From the NCBI GenBank assembly GCA_963815785.1, contig CAWFHZ010000007.1, forward strand, positions 682,001-746,000: DNA of 64,000 nt. The letters are read 5' to 3'. Positions within the stretch are counted from its first letter, which is position 1. Every line of letters begins with the position of its first letter. Below the pieces are notes generated by a model. It worked only from the letters and a program-made list of their open reading frames with translations, did no database searches and had not been told where the DNA came from. Below are positions 9,613-18,824 of the stretch, piece after piece. The DNA comes from DATFVA01 sp963815785 (GTDB lineage: Bacteria > Bacteroidota > Ignavibacteria > Ignavibacteriales > Ignavibacteriaceae). Both the position numbers and the translations under genes were made by a program.

Positions 9613-10056
9613 ATGGAATTAATTCCGATACTTTCTACCATTATTCTGGTTGCAACAATTTGCACTTTCATTCTGGCAATTGGTGCATATATACTTTACA
9701 AAGTCAGGGAGAGAAGAGGAGAACAGGCTTCTTATTCATCATCCTCAACTGTACGTGCTGAACTCGTGACTCCTGATGAAACTTCTTACAGTCGGGAAGA
9801 ATATACGATTGCAAAAGGGAATTTAGCTGAAGAACCAACTCCTCTAAAAAAAGTTTCAAAGCCGGGAGTATATCCTGCTGCTGGAGAATACCAGAGTGCC
9901 AAACCAAGGTATTATCCTAATGCTGAAGAGGAAGTGCATAAAAACGTACGATTAAAAACAGAAACATCTGGCGGAAGGAAATTTCTTAAGTATACAAGTG
10001 AAGGATATGTTCCTACTGAAGATGATAAAAAAACCGGTGTTTTAAAGTGGCGTTAA
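9613..10056 (+). CDS. Small single-pass membrane protein of the polysaccharide locus
   Basis: A 147-aa protein with one N-terminal membrane helix (about residues 5-30) and a long charged, low-complexity cytosolic tail rich in Ser, Glu, Lys and Tyr, ending in a more conserved-looking GRKFLKYTSEGYVP block. I do not recognise a family. The ATG at 9613 is preferred over an upstream TTG because GAGGG lies 8 bp before it. Its place directly after the synthase is that of PgaD, BcsF or similar small synthase partners, so an accessory subunit is a reasonable guess. Its stop codon overlaps the GTG start of the next gene, pointing to translational coupling. Confidence 0.65.
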   Translation: MELIPILSTIILVATICTFILAIGAYILYKVRERRGEQASYSSSSTVRAELVTPDETSYSREEYTIAKGNLAEEPTPLKKVSKPGVYPAAGEYQSAKPRYYPNAEEEVHKNVRLKTETSGGRKFLKYTSEGYVPTEDDKKTGVLKWR

Positions 10057-11945
10057 AAAAGAAGAAAAAAGGAAGTGTAAATCAATTAGTTATACTCATA
10101 TCTGGAGTAGTAATTCTCCTGGGGGCAATTGTAATTTATCTGTACGTTTTGCAAGGTGTCTTCGGAAGATTTGATGCCAAGGAATTGATTCCCGATACTA
10201 AATCAGTTGAAAATATTCTCTCAAATAAAAAATCAACCGTTGCAATTCTATATTCAAGGTACACAGAAAATATTTTACCTGAAGGCAGCACCTGGCTAAA
10301 TGACAATATAAATACCTGGAAAAAGTTTCTTGATAATAACTCTCTCAATTATGATATAATTTCAGATGCATCCATAGAAACCCGAAAATTAGACGGTTAC
10401 CAATTGCTTGTTCTTCCGGGTTCTAAATCCTTAAGTGATAAAGAAATAGTTGAGATAAAAAAATATCTTCAATCAGGCGGAAGTGTATTTGCAACAAGCG
10501 GTATTGCTTCATATTCTGATGATGGTAAGTGGCGCGGATGGGATTTTCTTAATGATGTTTTCGGTGTAAACTACACGGGTGAGATAAGTGATACAAATAA
10601 AACAAGTACACACACCCTCCGTGGGGGACTTCCTATAACAGCAAATATTCCAACAGGTTTTCCAATGCAGATTGCAACCTGGGATAAACCTATGGCTGTT
10701 GAAGTTCTTGATCCGCGGACAACACAGGTAAGCTTCTGGTATAACTTTCGTACACAGGACGGGTTGGTGCGTCAGCAAATAAAAAAGACGGCCGGAATAG
10801 TTTATGGCACTTATGGTAAAGGAAGATTTTTATGGATGGGATTTGAAATTAATTCCGTAATAGGGGTTCATGAAGACTATGTTTTTTTTGACAGGCTGTT
10901 TAGAAACTGCTGTAACTGGTTAACGTATGTTCCCATTGCCTACATAAGAGATTGGCCTATTGGGTATAATGCTGCTGCTGTTATTGCTCCTACGTTGTCT
11001 GACAATATTCAGAATATTAGAAATATTTTTACTTATTTAAAGACATCAAATGTTAAAGCAACTTTTTTTGTTGATCCTGATAAGGCAGAATATGATCCCC
11101 AGCTAATAAGTGAGTTAACTCATTACGGTGAAGTTTCTTCAATAGCAGATGTAGGTTATCTTTCTTCCACGACAGATACGATTAATACTTTGTATGATTT
11201 TAATACTCAGGTAAAAATTCTAAACACTTCCAGGCAAAAGCTTGAATCTATTACAGGTAAGAAAGTTTCCGGTTTACTCCCGTTTTATGGTTTATTTGAT
11301 CAGAACACAATCAAAGCAGCCCTGGAAGCCGGGTTTACATATATTCTTACTGATTCTCTGACAGATCGTTCTGTGCCAAGGACAATCATAAGGGGAGAAA
11401 AAAGAATGATTGCGATGACAAAAACAGCCAGGGATGATTATGAGGTAATCAGAGATTTCGGATTGTCAAATCCCGAATTTCAATTTTATACTTATCAGGA
11501 GGATCTGGACAGAACACTATTTGAAGGAGGAATGTACGTATTTAAACTTCATACTGATTATCAATGTAAACCGGAAAACATCTCCGTAGTAGGTGATGTG
11601 ATTAAAGATTTGAAGAAAAAAAATTTCTGGATTACTACCGGGGAAGAAATACAGAAATGGTTTTCGAGGAAAGATTATGTTGAATTAAGAGTTGATAAAA
11701 GAGGTAAAACACGCGTGGTTCTCACAGTATCAAATCCGGGTGAACAGGAAATCGATGATCTTGTGATTGAAGTTGAATTAAATGATCCTGCTGAGAATAT
11801 TTCAATTAGCGCTGAAATAATCGGAACAAAAATTCCTGTATTGAAGCATGATAAATTGAGTAAGAATCTTCAACTATTAATAAATAATCTAAAGGGGAAA
11901 GAATCGAGGATCTACTATATCGATTATGATAAGGTGAACACATAA
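10047..11945 (+). CDS. Membrane-anchored GATase-like / degenerate polysaccharide deacetylase-like protein
   Basis: A 632-aa protein beginning with GTG. A lysine-rich cytosolic tip is followed by one membrane helix (about 13-36), so the bulk is periplasmic. Residues about 62-290 resemble a class-I glutamine amidotransferase-like fold (VAILYS, LLVLPGSKSLS, GGSVFATSG, GRFLWMGF) without a nucleophile elbow Cys. Residues about 305-520 follow the NodB/polysaccharide deacetylase order (VKATFFVDP, LPFYGLFDQNTIKAALEAGF). The catalytic Asp pair is replaced (APTLSDN, 314-320), and the His-x3-His metal motif is missing at 360-371. A beta-sandwich-like tail ends the protein. By position it corresponds to PgaB, but it probably binds or guides the polymer rather than deacetylating it. 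Confidence 0.72.
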   Translation: MALKKKKKGSVNQLVILISGVVILLGAIVIYLYVLQGVFGRFDAKELIPDTKSVENILSNKKSTVAILYSRYTENILPEGSTWLNDNINTWKKFLDNNSLNYDIISDASIETRKLDGYQLLVLPGSKSLSDKEIVEIKKYLQSGGSVFATSGIASYSDDGKWRGWDFLNDVFGVNYTGEISDTNKTSTHTLRGGLPITANIPTGFPMQIATWDKPMAVEVLDPRTTQVSFWYNFRTQDGLVRQQIKKTAGIVYGTYGKGRFLWMGFEINSVIGVHEDYVFFDRLFRNCCNWLTYVPIAYIRDWPIGYNAAAVIAPTLSDNIQNIRNIFTYLKTSNVKATFFVDPDKAEYDPQLISELTHYGEVSSIADVGYLSSTTDTINTLYDFNTQVKILNTSRQKLESITGKKVSGLLPFYGLFDQNTIKAALEAGFTYILTDSLTDRSVPRTIIRGEKRMIAMTKTARDDYEVIRDFGLSNPEFQFYTYQEDLDRTLFEGGMYVFKLHTDYQCKPENISVVGDVIKDLKKKNFWITTGEEIQKWFSRKDYVELRVDKRGKTRVVLTVSNPGEQEIDDLVIEVELNDPAENISISAEIIGTKIPVLKHDKLSKNLQLLINNLKGKESRIYYIDYDKVNT

Positions 11946-11962
11946 TCCTTCACTAGTATTTT

Positions 11963-13587
11963 ATGAAACAGATTTTATTCATATTGATTATAATTACAAT
12001 TGTATTACGTCCTACCGCAATATACCCGCAGAGCAAAGATGAATTGCATTTTGTCCTAGTATATCCTGAACTTACAAAGGAAGTGCTTTTTAACAACGAC
12101 ACAAGTTTTTTTCCAACAGACCAGTGGGAATTATTTTTTATGAGCAATCATTTTAATTATGAAATGGTTAATGATTATTCACTTAATGATATCGGTTCTG
12201 AAATAAATGTTGTTGTGATTCCTTCAATGATGGTTGTTACAGAAGAACTGATTGGAGAAATAGAGGAGTTGCTTAAGAGTGGAAAGGGAGTTCTTATTAC
12301 CGGAGGATTCGCAGAGTATAATGAAGAAGGGGAAAAAATTAATTCAGATTATCAAAAAAGAATTCTTGGTTTTCAGATTCATTCAATACCAACAGTTGAC
12401 GAAATTTCTGTAAATCACACATTGTATGGCAATACACAGTTAACAGTCGATGTGGATCCGGGAACAAAAATACTTTTAAATAATAAACAAAATCTTTTTT
12501 ATGCCTATCAAAAATCAAATAAGTGTATCCCTGCCGGTGATTATTTCCCAACTCACACAAACTTTCCGGATACATTATCAGGGATAATTCTTAATTATAA
12601 TACAAAGAGCCGGCTTTTATGGTTCGGGTTCAATCTTGATCAACTCATAGGGAAAAACAAGAAATTGATGCTTGAGAATTCATTCAATTGGCTTTCATCA
12701 AAACCCAGTGCATATTTAAATTACTGGCCCGGAAGATATTCATCCCCGGAAATCATATACAAAAATATTGAGAAGCCCGAAGAAATAAATACTAATGTTT
12801 CAACCCCTGAAATAAGTCCTCAGAATTATTTCATTTCGGCAAATGTTTTGGAAAAATCTGAAAAATCTTTGAAAGATTTAAATGAATTCAGGGAACATTA
12901 ATATTCTCTGGGATGATTTTTATTATACAAATTTAAATCCTGATCAAAAAAGAGAATGGCTAAACAACACAAGAACGATGATTAAAGAAATAACCGGACA
13001 AAAATATTTTGGCATTTCTTTATCGGGAGAAGTTTATGATTCTTCAACATATGATTATTTAACAAAAACCGGTTATTCATTTGCTTTTACTTCCGGATAT
13101 AATGATTCTTTTTCATATAAGTATGATAGTACAAAAAGTATTTATTCGTTTGTTCAATATTATGATGAGGGACGAGATTATTATTCGAAATTGAATTTTA
13201 TTGCCCGTAATAACGGAATTATTTATATCAATGATGATAGTTTGTACTCATGCAGAAAATTTCAACCGGTTTGTTAATAATCCTGAATTATGGAATACAA
13301 CCTTTTCAGATTTGCTTGAATGGATTTTGGGAAAGGAACAATTAATTTTAAGTATGGATGACAATCAGAATTATTATAACCTTACAATTACCAATAATGG
13401 GCAAAATGAAATTAAAAATATTGGTGTATGGATTTCAGTTCCTGAGATAAATAAAAATTTGTTTCTCGAAAATCCGGAGATGACAGAAAAACTGACTTTT
13501 GATTATGAAAAGAAGATGTTCTTTTTAAGTGTAAGTTCTGTTCCCGCTAATAATAAAGTAAAAATTAAAATATCATCGGCTGAATAG
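11963..13587 (+). pseudogene. Paralogue of the upstream GATase/deacetylase-like protein, broken by two frameshifts
   Basis: Three overlapping reading frames together rebuild one protein of about 540 aa that parallels the preceding gene along its length. The first part (11963-12901) has a signal peptide and the GATase-like domain (VVVIPSMM, GKGVLITGG, RLLWFGF). The second (from about 12882 to 13277) holds the deacetylase-like core. The third (to 13587) aligns with the beta-sandwich tail. The first shift lies within 12882-12899 and is repaired by dropping one G of GGG. The second lies near 13255-13263 and is repaired by dropping one A of AAAA. The metal ligands of true deacetylases are missing here too. 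It is either real decay of a duplicate or a homopolymer sequencing error. Confidence 0.75.
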
Positions 13588-13647
13588 TTAGCTGTAATGA
13601 ATTTATCATAAAATATTATTTGTTGAAATCAGATCATTTACTGGAGT

Positions 13648-16600
13648 ATGTCTAAAGAAAAACTAAATATGGATATGTTGGAAGTTCTTAATGAGAATAT
13701 TAAGAATCCTTTTTTAGTCATTTCACCTGAAGGGAACATAACCTCCTACAATAAACAGGCATCGCATTCTTTTGCAATAAAAAGTGACCCCGGAAATATT
13801 TTTGATTATCTGGATGAGGATTCTGCTTATGTACTTAGCGGTATGATAGAAGAAGTACTTGCCGGCAAGAAATTTTTAACAAAAAACATTATTCTCACAC
13901 TTACCAACGGGTTAAATTTAAAATCCCAGGCAACTATCACCAACTTTAAGGGAGCGTTTCTGTTTTGTACATTCAAACCGGAAGAACATAATCTCAAAAT
14001 TAGTGATATAACAAAATTAAAAATTAAGCAGGAAGAATTATCCGGACTAATAAAAAACCCGGAAATTGAAAAAATAATTAATTCCATTAAAGAATTATTT
14101 CCATTCACCGTAATTGGAAAAGAAAAAGTAAGAAGAGATGTTGATCAACTTAAAGAGTTTTTTTGGATAAAAAATAGTGAAGGTGTTTATCTTCTTGTTA
14201 ACAAAATAATGTCTCAAAGCCTTGGGTTAATCAGCACACAACTTGAGGGGCGCTCTGAAGAGGAATTATTACCGGCTTATCTCCATGAAGTTTACTCTTC
14301 GTTGGAAAATTATATCAGGAATTCTCAGAATGTCATTGTTTTCGAAGGAATTCCCATGCAGGGTTTATCTGCATTAACTAACTATCAAACAATTGAGATG
14401 CCGTTAACTGATAGTGAAGGTAATCTGACGGCGATTATTGGAATTTCTCAAAAAAATGAAGTATCCGATGCCATTCCCCCGAAAAAAGATGCGGGAAATA
14501 TTTTAGAAGATTTACCAGCTGCATTAGCAATTCTAGATGGAAAAGGGATAATAGAGCATTCCAGCAAAGAATTTTGTAAATTATTCTCGGATGAATTCTC
14601 TGATTTTCGAAATTTATCCTATACAAATGTTTTCCCGTTGGATATTTCTGACAGGATAAAAAAGATTCTTGATTCTTATTCTGAAGTTGATGAATTTCAG
14701 ATAAAAATTTCAAAACAAGGTGAATGGAAAGACAGAGCACTTAAGGTTTACCTTAAGAGAAACTCCGGGGAGAAAAATCAGCCAGGCGGGCTTTCGATAT
14801 TTCTTGAAGATGTTCCCCCAGACACTGAACTTACTTCTGTAATTAATAAAAGAGGAAAAATGTACGAAGTCCTTATACAGAATAATCCTGAGCCAATTTT
14901 CATTTACGATAAAGAGAACCTTCATTTTATCGAAGTTAACCAGGCAGCCCTTAATCTTTATGGTTACAGGAGGGATGAATTTCTGCAAATGGACTTAACT
15001 GATTTATACACTCCGGAAGATATACAGACATTGCTTGATAATTCTTCTGATGGTGTTAAAGAAGGTGTTTTTACAGGTCCCTACAGGCATAAAAGAAAAA
15101 ACGGAGAATCGGTATTTGTTGAGATAAGTAAAACAAGTTTTCAGTTCAATAATAAAGATGCACATTTCAATATAATAAAAGATGTGTCTAAGCAGCTGGA
15201 TCTTGAAAGACAGAATCAATTATTCAGAGCGGCATTTGATAATGCCAAAAATTTAATTTTCACAACAGACCCTTCAGGTTTTATAAAATCAGCAAATAAT
15301 GTTTCGGTTAATTTATTAAATATTAAAGAAGCTGATTTGATAAATTCTTCCTTCGCCTCTCTTGTTGAAGATGATGAACGCGGAGTTATTAATTCTAAAA
15401 TTTTTCAATCTCCTAAGAATGAAACAACTACTCTTAAAACTCTGCTTAAAAGAACAGATGGCATACCAACCGAAGTTGAAGTTATTGCAAGTCCGATTTT
15501 CGATTATAAAAATGAAATTGAGTCTTTTATCCTTGTAATAAAACCTATAGTAACCGAATCCGCGGAGGACTCCGGAACAAAGGTCAAAGAAATAATAGTA
15601 GAAAAAATAGTTGAGAAAAAAGTTGAATCTCAAAGTAAAATTGATCCTGTTTTTCTTTCTGGTATTTTCCATGAAATCCTTACCCCGATAAATGCTATGC
15701 TTGGATTCGTACAGGAGTTAAGTGAAAGTATTGTAAATACAACCCCTGAACAAAAGGAAGCAAAAGAGATAATTGATCAAAACAGAAGAAGATTGTTAAG
15801 TACAATGAATTCTGTTATTGAATATTCAAGGATGGAGCAGGAGGAATTAAAAGTTGAGATAAAAGATATTTCAATTACTGAAATTGTGGATGAAACGCAG
15901 GAAGAAATCAGTGATATTCTTAAAAATAAAGGAATTGATTTTGCTTATGGCAAAATTTCATCTTCATTGAATTTCAAAACTGACCCGCCAAAATTTGTTT
16001 CATTAATTACTCTTTTTATTTAAAATAGCCTCTCAGTTTTCAAGTACAAAGAAAATATATTTTTCAGCTTATCAGTTAGATGATAAAAATTTCTTAATAT
16101 CAATTCAGGATAATTATTCTTCAATGTCTCCTTCATTTTCTGAAAATTTTAACAATATTTTTAATAGTAAAGAAATTCACAAAGATTACGGATTTTCTAA
16201 ATTATCAATTAAACTTGCCAGGAATCTGATTGCTCTTCTGCAGGGCAAGTTTATTGAAAAATCAAAAAAGCAATCAGGTTTTGTTTTTCCTGTTGAACTC
16301 AAACCATTTGTTCCCCAGATTGAAGAGAAAGAAACTGAAGTAATAAAAGAGCCTGAGAATTCTAATAAGACGTATGATGAAAAGGTGATTCCTGAAACCG
16401 ATGAAGAAAAACCTGAATCAGGAGAAGAAGAATTTCAGGAATCTGAATATGGGGAAACGCAGTTTGCTGAAACAGAATCGAGAGAGGAATCAAGCTTTGA
16501 TCAACACTCCTCACTGAAAAGGAAAAAGACCCGGGAGTACAATTCCAGGAGTGAAGCCGTAAACAAGAATCGCATTGATTTATCACAGCTCTCTTGTCTT

Positions 16601-16960
16601 TATATTGAGGACCAGGTTGATTCGCAGATTCTCTTTAAAGTTCAGTTAAAAGGTATTAACGAAATTAAATTTGCTGTAAGTTTTGAGGAGGCGCTTCCAC
16701 TGCTGGACAGCCATCATTTTGATTTTATTGTACTTGATATAAATCTTCAGGGTGAATACAACGGACTTGATGCTTTAAAAATTATCCACCGTATGCCGGG
16801 TTATGAAACCATTCCTATTATTGCTGTTACTGCTTACGTTTTACCAGGGGACAGGGAGAAGTTTATTGCTGCCGGATTTAATGATTTTATTTCCAAACCT
16901 ATTTTCCGTGAGAAGATGATGGATGCCCTTGAAAAAATCTTCTCTTTAATGCAATCCTGA
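13648..16960 (+). pseudogene. Multi-PAS hybrid histidine kinase-like protein with receiver, frameshifted
   Basis: The first frame (13648-16023) encodes about five PAS-like domains and a dimerisation domain with the phospho-accepting His in FHEILTPINAM. It runs into a stop at 16021-16023. Dropping one T from the TTTTT run near 16010 joins it to the frame ending at 16960. The rejoined part has a catalytic domain without the usual N-box Asn, without the DxGxG of the G1 box and with a poor G2 box, so ATP binding is doubtful. A Glu-rich linker (about 16330-16530) and a receiver with LDINLQ and SKP follow. The His and receiver Asp are kept. It might relay phosphate rather than make it. It lies 60 bp after the polysaccharide genes, probably as their sensor. 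Confidence 0.75.
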
Positions 16961-16991
16961 ACCTCAAGTCTAAAATTATTTACCCCAATTA

Positions 16992-16999
16992 CACTATCC
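16992..16999. repeat. Left copy of 8-bp target-site duplication
   Basis: CACTATCC directly abuts the left end of the 127-bp element at 17000-17126. The identical octamer is found at its right end (17127-17134). Confidence 0.75.
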
Positions 17000-17126
17000 G
17001 GTAGTGTCTCAGTTTCGTTTAAAAATAAAGTCCGAATTGTCATTCTGAATTTATTTCAGAATCTTCCCAGTTTAAGAGATCCCGAAACAAGTACGGGATG
17101 ACAAGTTGTGAAACTGAAACACCACC
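17000..17126. mobile_element. MITE-like non-coding element with terminal inverted repeats
   Basis: The element is 127 bp with 17-bp terminal inverted repeats that differ at two positions: left GGTAGTGTCTCAGTTTC (17000-17016), right arm 17110-17126. Inside are two further hairpins, ATTCTGAA/TTCAGAAT (17042-17049 and 17055-17062) and ATCCCG/CGGGAT (17079-17084 and 17094-17099), nested within GTCAT/ATGAC (17039-17043 and 17098-17102). It has no ORF. Flanking CACTATCC octamers are a target-site duplication. It must be moved by a transposase encoded elsewhere, which I cannot identify. It ends 10 bp before the lexA -35 box. Confidence 0.75.
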
Positions 17127-17134
17127 CACTATCC
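17127..17134. repeat. Right copy of 8-bp target-site duplication
   Basis: CACTATCC, identical to 16992-16999, immediately follows the right inverted repeat. An 8-bp duplication is typical of several IS families, so the length alone does not name one. Confidence 0.75.
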
Positions 17135-17136
17135 TA

Positions 17137-17165
17137 TTGACAAATTAAAATACCTTTTATAGATT
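17137..17165 (+). promoter_or_regulatory. lexA promoter
   Basis: A perfect -35 TTGACA (17137-17142) and a -10-like TAGATT (17160-17165) are separated by 17 bp. The LexA palindrome overlaps the last -10 base and covers the expected transcription start. Confidence 0.7.
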
Positions 17166-17184
17166 ACCATACAGATGTATGGTA
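17165..17184. promoter_or_regulatory. Putative LexA operator (SOS box)
   Basis: TACCATACAGATGTATGGTA is an 8-bp perfect inverted repeat around AGAT. It sits at the lexA promoter start site, where a repressor would block its own gene and, through it, DUF72 and dinB. The half-site differs from the E. coli CTGT and Bacillus GAAC types, so it may be a lineage-specific box. Confidence 0.7.
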
Positions 17185-17256
17185 TTTTTTATAATTCTTA
17201 TCAAATCCTTACATCAAATTATAAAATCCAGTAACTCACTAACCGGAGGTTTATTA

Positions 17257-17883
17257 ATGCCGACAGAATTAACTGAAATCCAGAAGAAAATACTGGAATT
17301 TCTTATAGAGCAAAAAGTTAATAGAGGAATTCCTCCGACACTTGCTGAAATAGCAAAATATTTTGGGTATAGAAACAGGGCAACTGTTCAGCAGCATCTT
17401 CAGGCTATCGAAAAGAAGGGATATATTAAGCGTAACCCGAAACTTTCAAGGGGAATTGAACTTACCCTTGAAGATAAATTTTTTATTCCACGCCCGGTGC
17501 TTGGCGAAGTTGCTGCAGGAAATCCATTAACAATCTATCCGGATGCTATCGATTCAATTGAACTTCCCACAATTGCAAGAATGCCGAAAGATTCCTTTCT
17601 GCTTCGGGTTAAGGGGGACAGCCTGAAGGATGCATATATTTTCAGCGGGGATATTGTAATAGTTAATCCAAATCTGGAACCGAAAAACGGGCAGATAGTT
17701 GTAGCTGTGCTGGATGATGCTGCCGTAGTTAAAAGATTTTATAAAAAGAAAAATGAGATTGAGCTTGTTTCAGAAAACCCGGAATATAAGCCGATAGTTA
17801 TTGAGAAAAAGTACCCTTCATTTAAGCTGGTCGGAATTGTTATAGGTATTTACAGAAGTATGGAGAAGAAGAAAGCAGGGTGA
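17257..17883 (+). CDS. lexA: LexA SOS repressor / self-cleaving peptidase
   Basis: A 208-aa repressor. Residues 1-70 form the winged helix DNA-binding domain (PPTLAEIAKYFGY, RATVQQHLQAIEKKGYI). The S24 peptidase domain has the scissile Ala87-Gly88 in GEVAAGNP, nucleophile S122 (GDSLKDA, where GDSM is more common) and general base K159 (AVVKRF). It should cleave itself when activated RecA filaments form. The ATG at 17257 is chosen because GGAGG lies 7 bp upstream (17245-17249) and the family starts here; the longer frame from 17179 would begin inside the operator. It is first in an operon with DUF72 and dinB, 4 bp and 25 bp apart. Confidence 0.93.
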   Translation: MPTELTEIQKKILEFLIEQKVNRGIPPTLAEIAKYFGYRNRATVQQHLQAIEKKGYIKRNPKLSRGIELTLEDKFFIPRPVLGEVAAGNPLTIYPDAIDSIELPTIARMPKDSFLLRVKGDSLKDAYIFSGDIVIVNPNLEPKNGQIVVAVLDDAAVVKRFYKKKNEIELVSENPEYKPIVIEKKYPSFKLVGIVIGIYRSMEKKKAG

Positions 17884-17887
17884 GTGG

Positions 17888-18799
17888 ATGCCAAAATACT
17901 ACATAGGAACTGCAGGCTGGTCTTATAAAGATTGGGTGCCTGCATTTTACCCGAAATCACAATCCGGCAGCTTTGACTGGCTTCGTTTTTATGCAAATTA
18001 TTTTAACTGTGTTGAGGTTAACTCATCGTACTATACTTACATAAGTCCTAAAACTGTAAAAGGTTGGATAGAAAAAGTATCTGATTCGGATGATTTTCTT
18101 TTTACAATGAAGCTTCACCAGGATTTTACTCATAAAAAAAATTTTGATGAACAAAAAATCAAATCAGTGAATTATAACCTGGAAATGCTTTCCAAAGCCG
18201 AACGGCTTGGTGGATTGCTGATTCAGTTTCCTTATTCATTTTCATTTAATGATTCTTCAATGGATTACATCCGCAGGCTGAAAGATATTTTTGAAAACTT
18301 CAGTTGTTTTGTGGAAGTACGCCATTCCTCCTGGGATAAGAAAGAAGTTTATGATTTTTTTAAACGGTCAAATATCACTTTGTGTACAATAGATCAGCCT
18401 CAGATAGGAAGAGCAATTCAGTTTGAACCGATAATAACAAACAATGCCGCATATATTCGTTTCCACGGAAGAAACACTGAGGCATGGACGAAATCAATAA
18501 AAAATTTCGGGAAAGAACAGACATACGAAGAGCAAAGCGGAAGATATCAATATTTATATACTCCCGGGGAATTGATAGAAATTGAACAGAAGATAAAGAC
18601 AATACAGGAAAAAGTGGAAGAAATTTATGTAATTATGAATAATCATCCACAGGGAGAAGCTGTTGCAAATGCTTTTGAATTGATTCATCTTCTTGAAGAG
18701 AAAGAGAAAGTTGATATGCCTGCAACAATTGTTAAAGCTTTCCCGAGGCTGGAAGAAATTGCTTTAGATTATTTTGATCCTAAGTTGAAATTAAATTGA
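17888..18799 (+). CDS. DUF72 family protein (YecE-like TIM barrel)
   Basis: A 303-aa protein with the family opening YYIGTAGWSYKDW and later motifs VEVNSSYYTYISPKTVKGW, LLIQFP, CFVEVRHSSW, YIRFHGRN and IYVIMNNHPQGEAVANA. These proteins form a TIM-barrel similar to sugar isomerases and are often found near DNA-repair genes, but their reaction is not established. It starts 4 bp after lexA, so it belongs to the SOS operon here. Length and motifs are complete. Confidence 0.9.
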   Translation: MPKYYIGTAGWSYKDWVPAFYPKSQSGSFDWLRFYANYFNCVEVNSSYYTYISPKTVKGWIEKVSDSDDFLFTMKLHQDFTHKKNFDEQKIKSVNYNLEMLSKAERLGGLLIQFPYSFSFNDSSMDYIRRLKDIFENFSCFVEVRHSSWDKKEVYDFFKRSNITLCTIDQPQIGRAIQFEPIITNNAAYIRFHGRNTEAWTKSIKNFGKEQTYEEQSGRYQYLYTPGELIEIEQKIKTIQEKVEEIYVIMNNHPQGEAVANAFELIHLLEEKEKVDMPATIVKAFPRLEEIALDYFDPKLKLN

Positions 18800-18824
18800 A
18801 GAGAGTTTTGAACTTTTCTAACTT

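Noticed and set aside
15990..16060. Programmed ribosomal frameshift in the hybrid kinase
   Set aside because: There is no slippery heptamer with a downstream stem, and similar breaks in unrelated genes favour sequence error.
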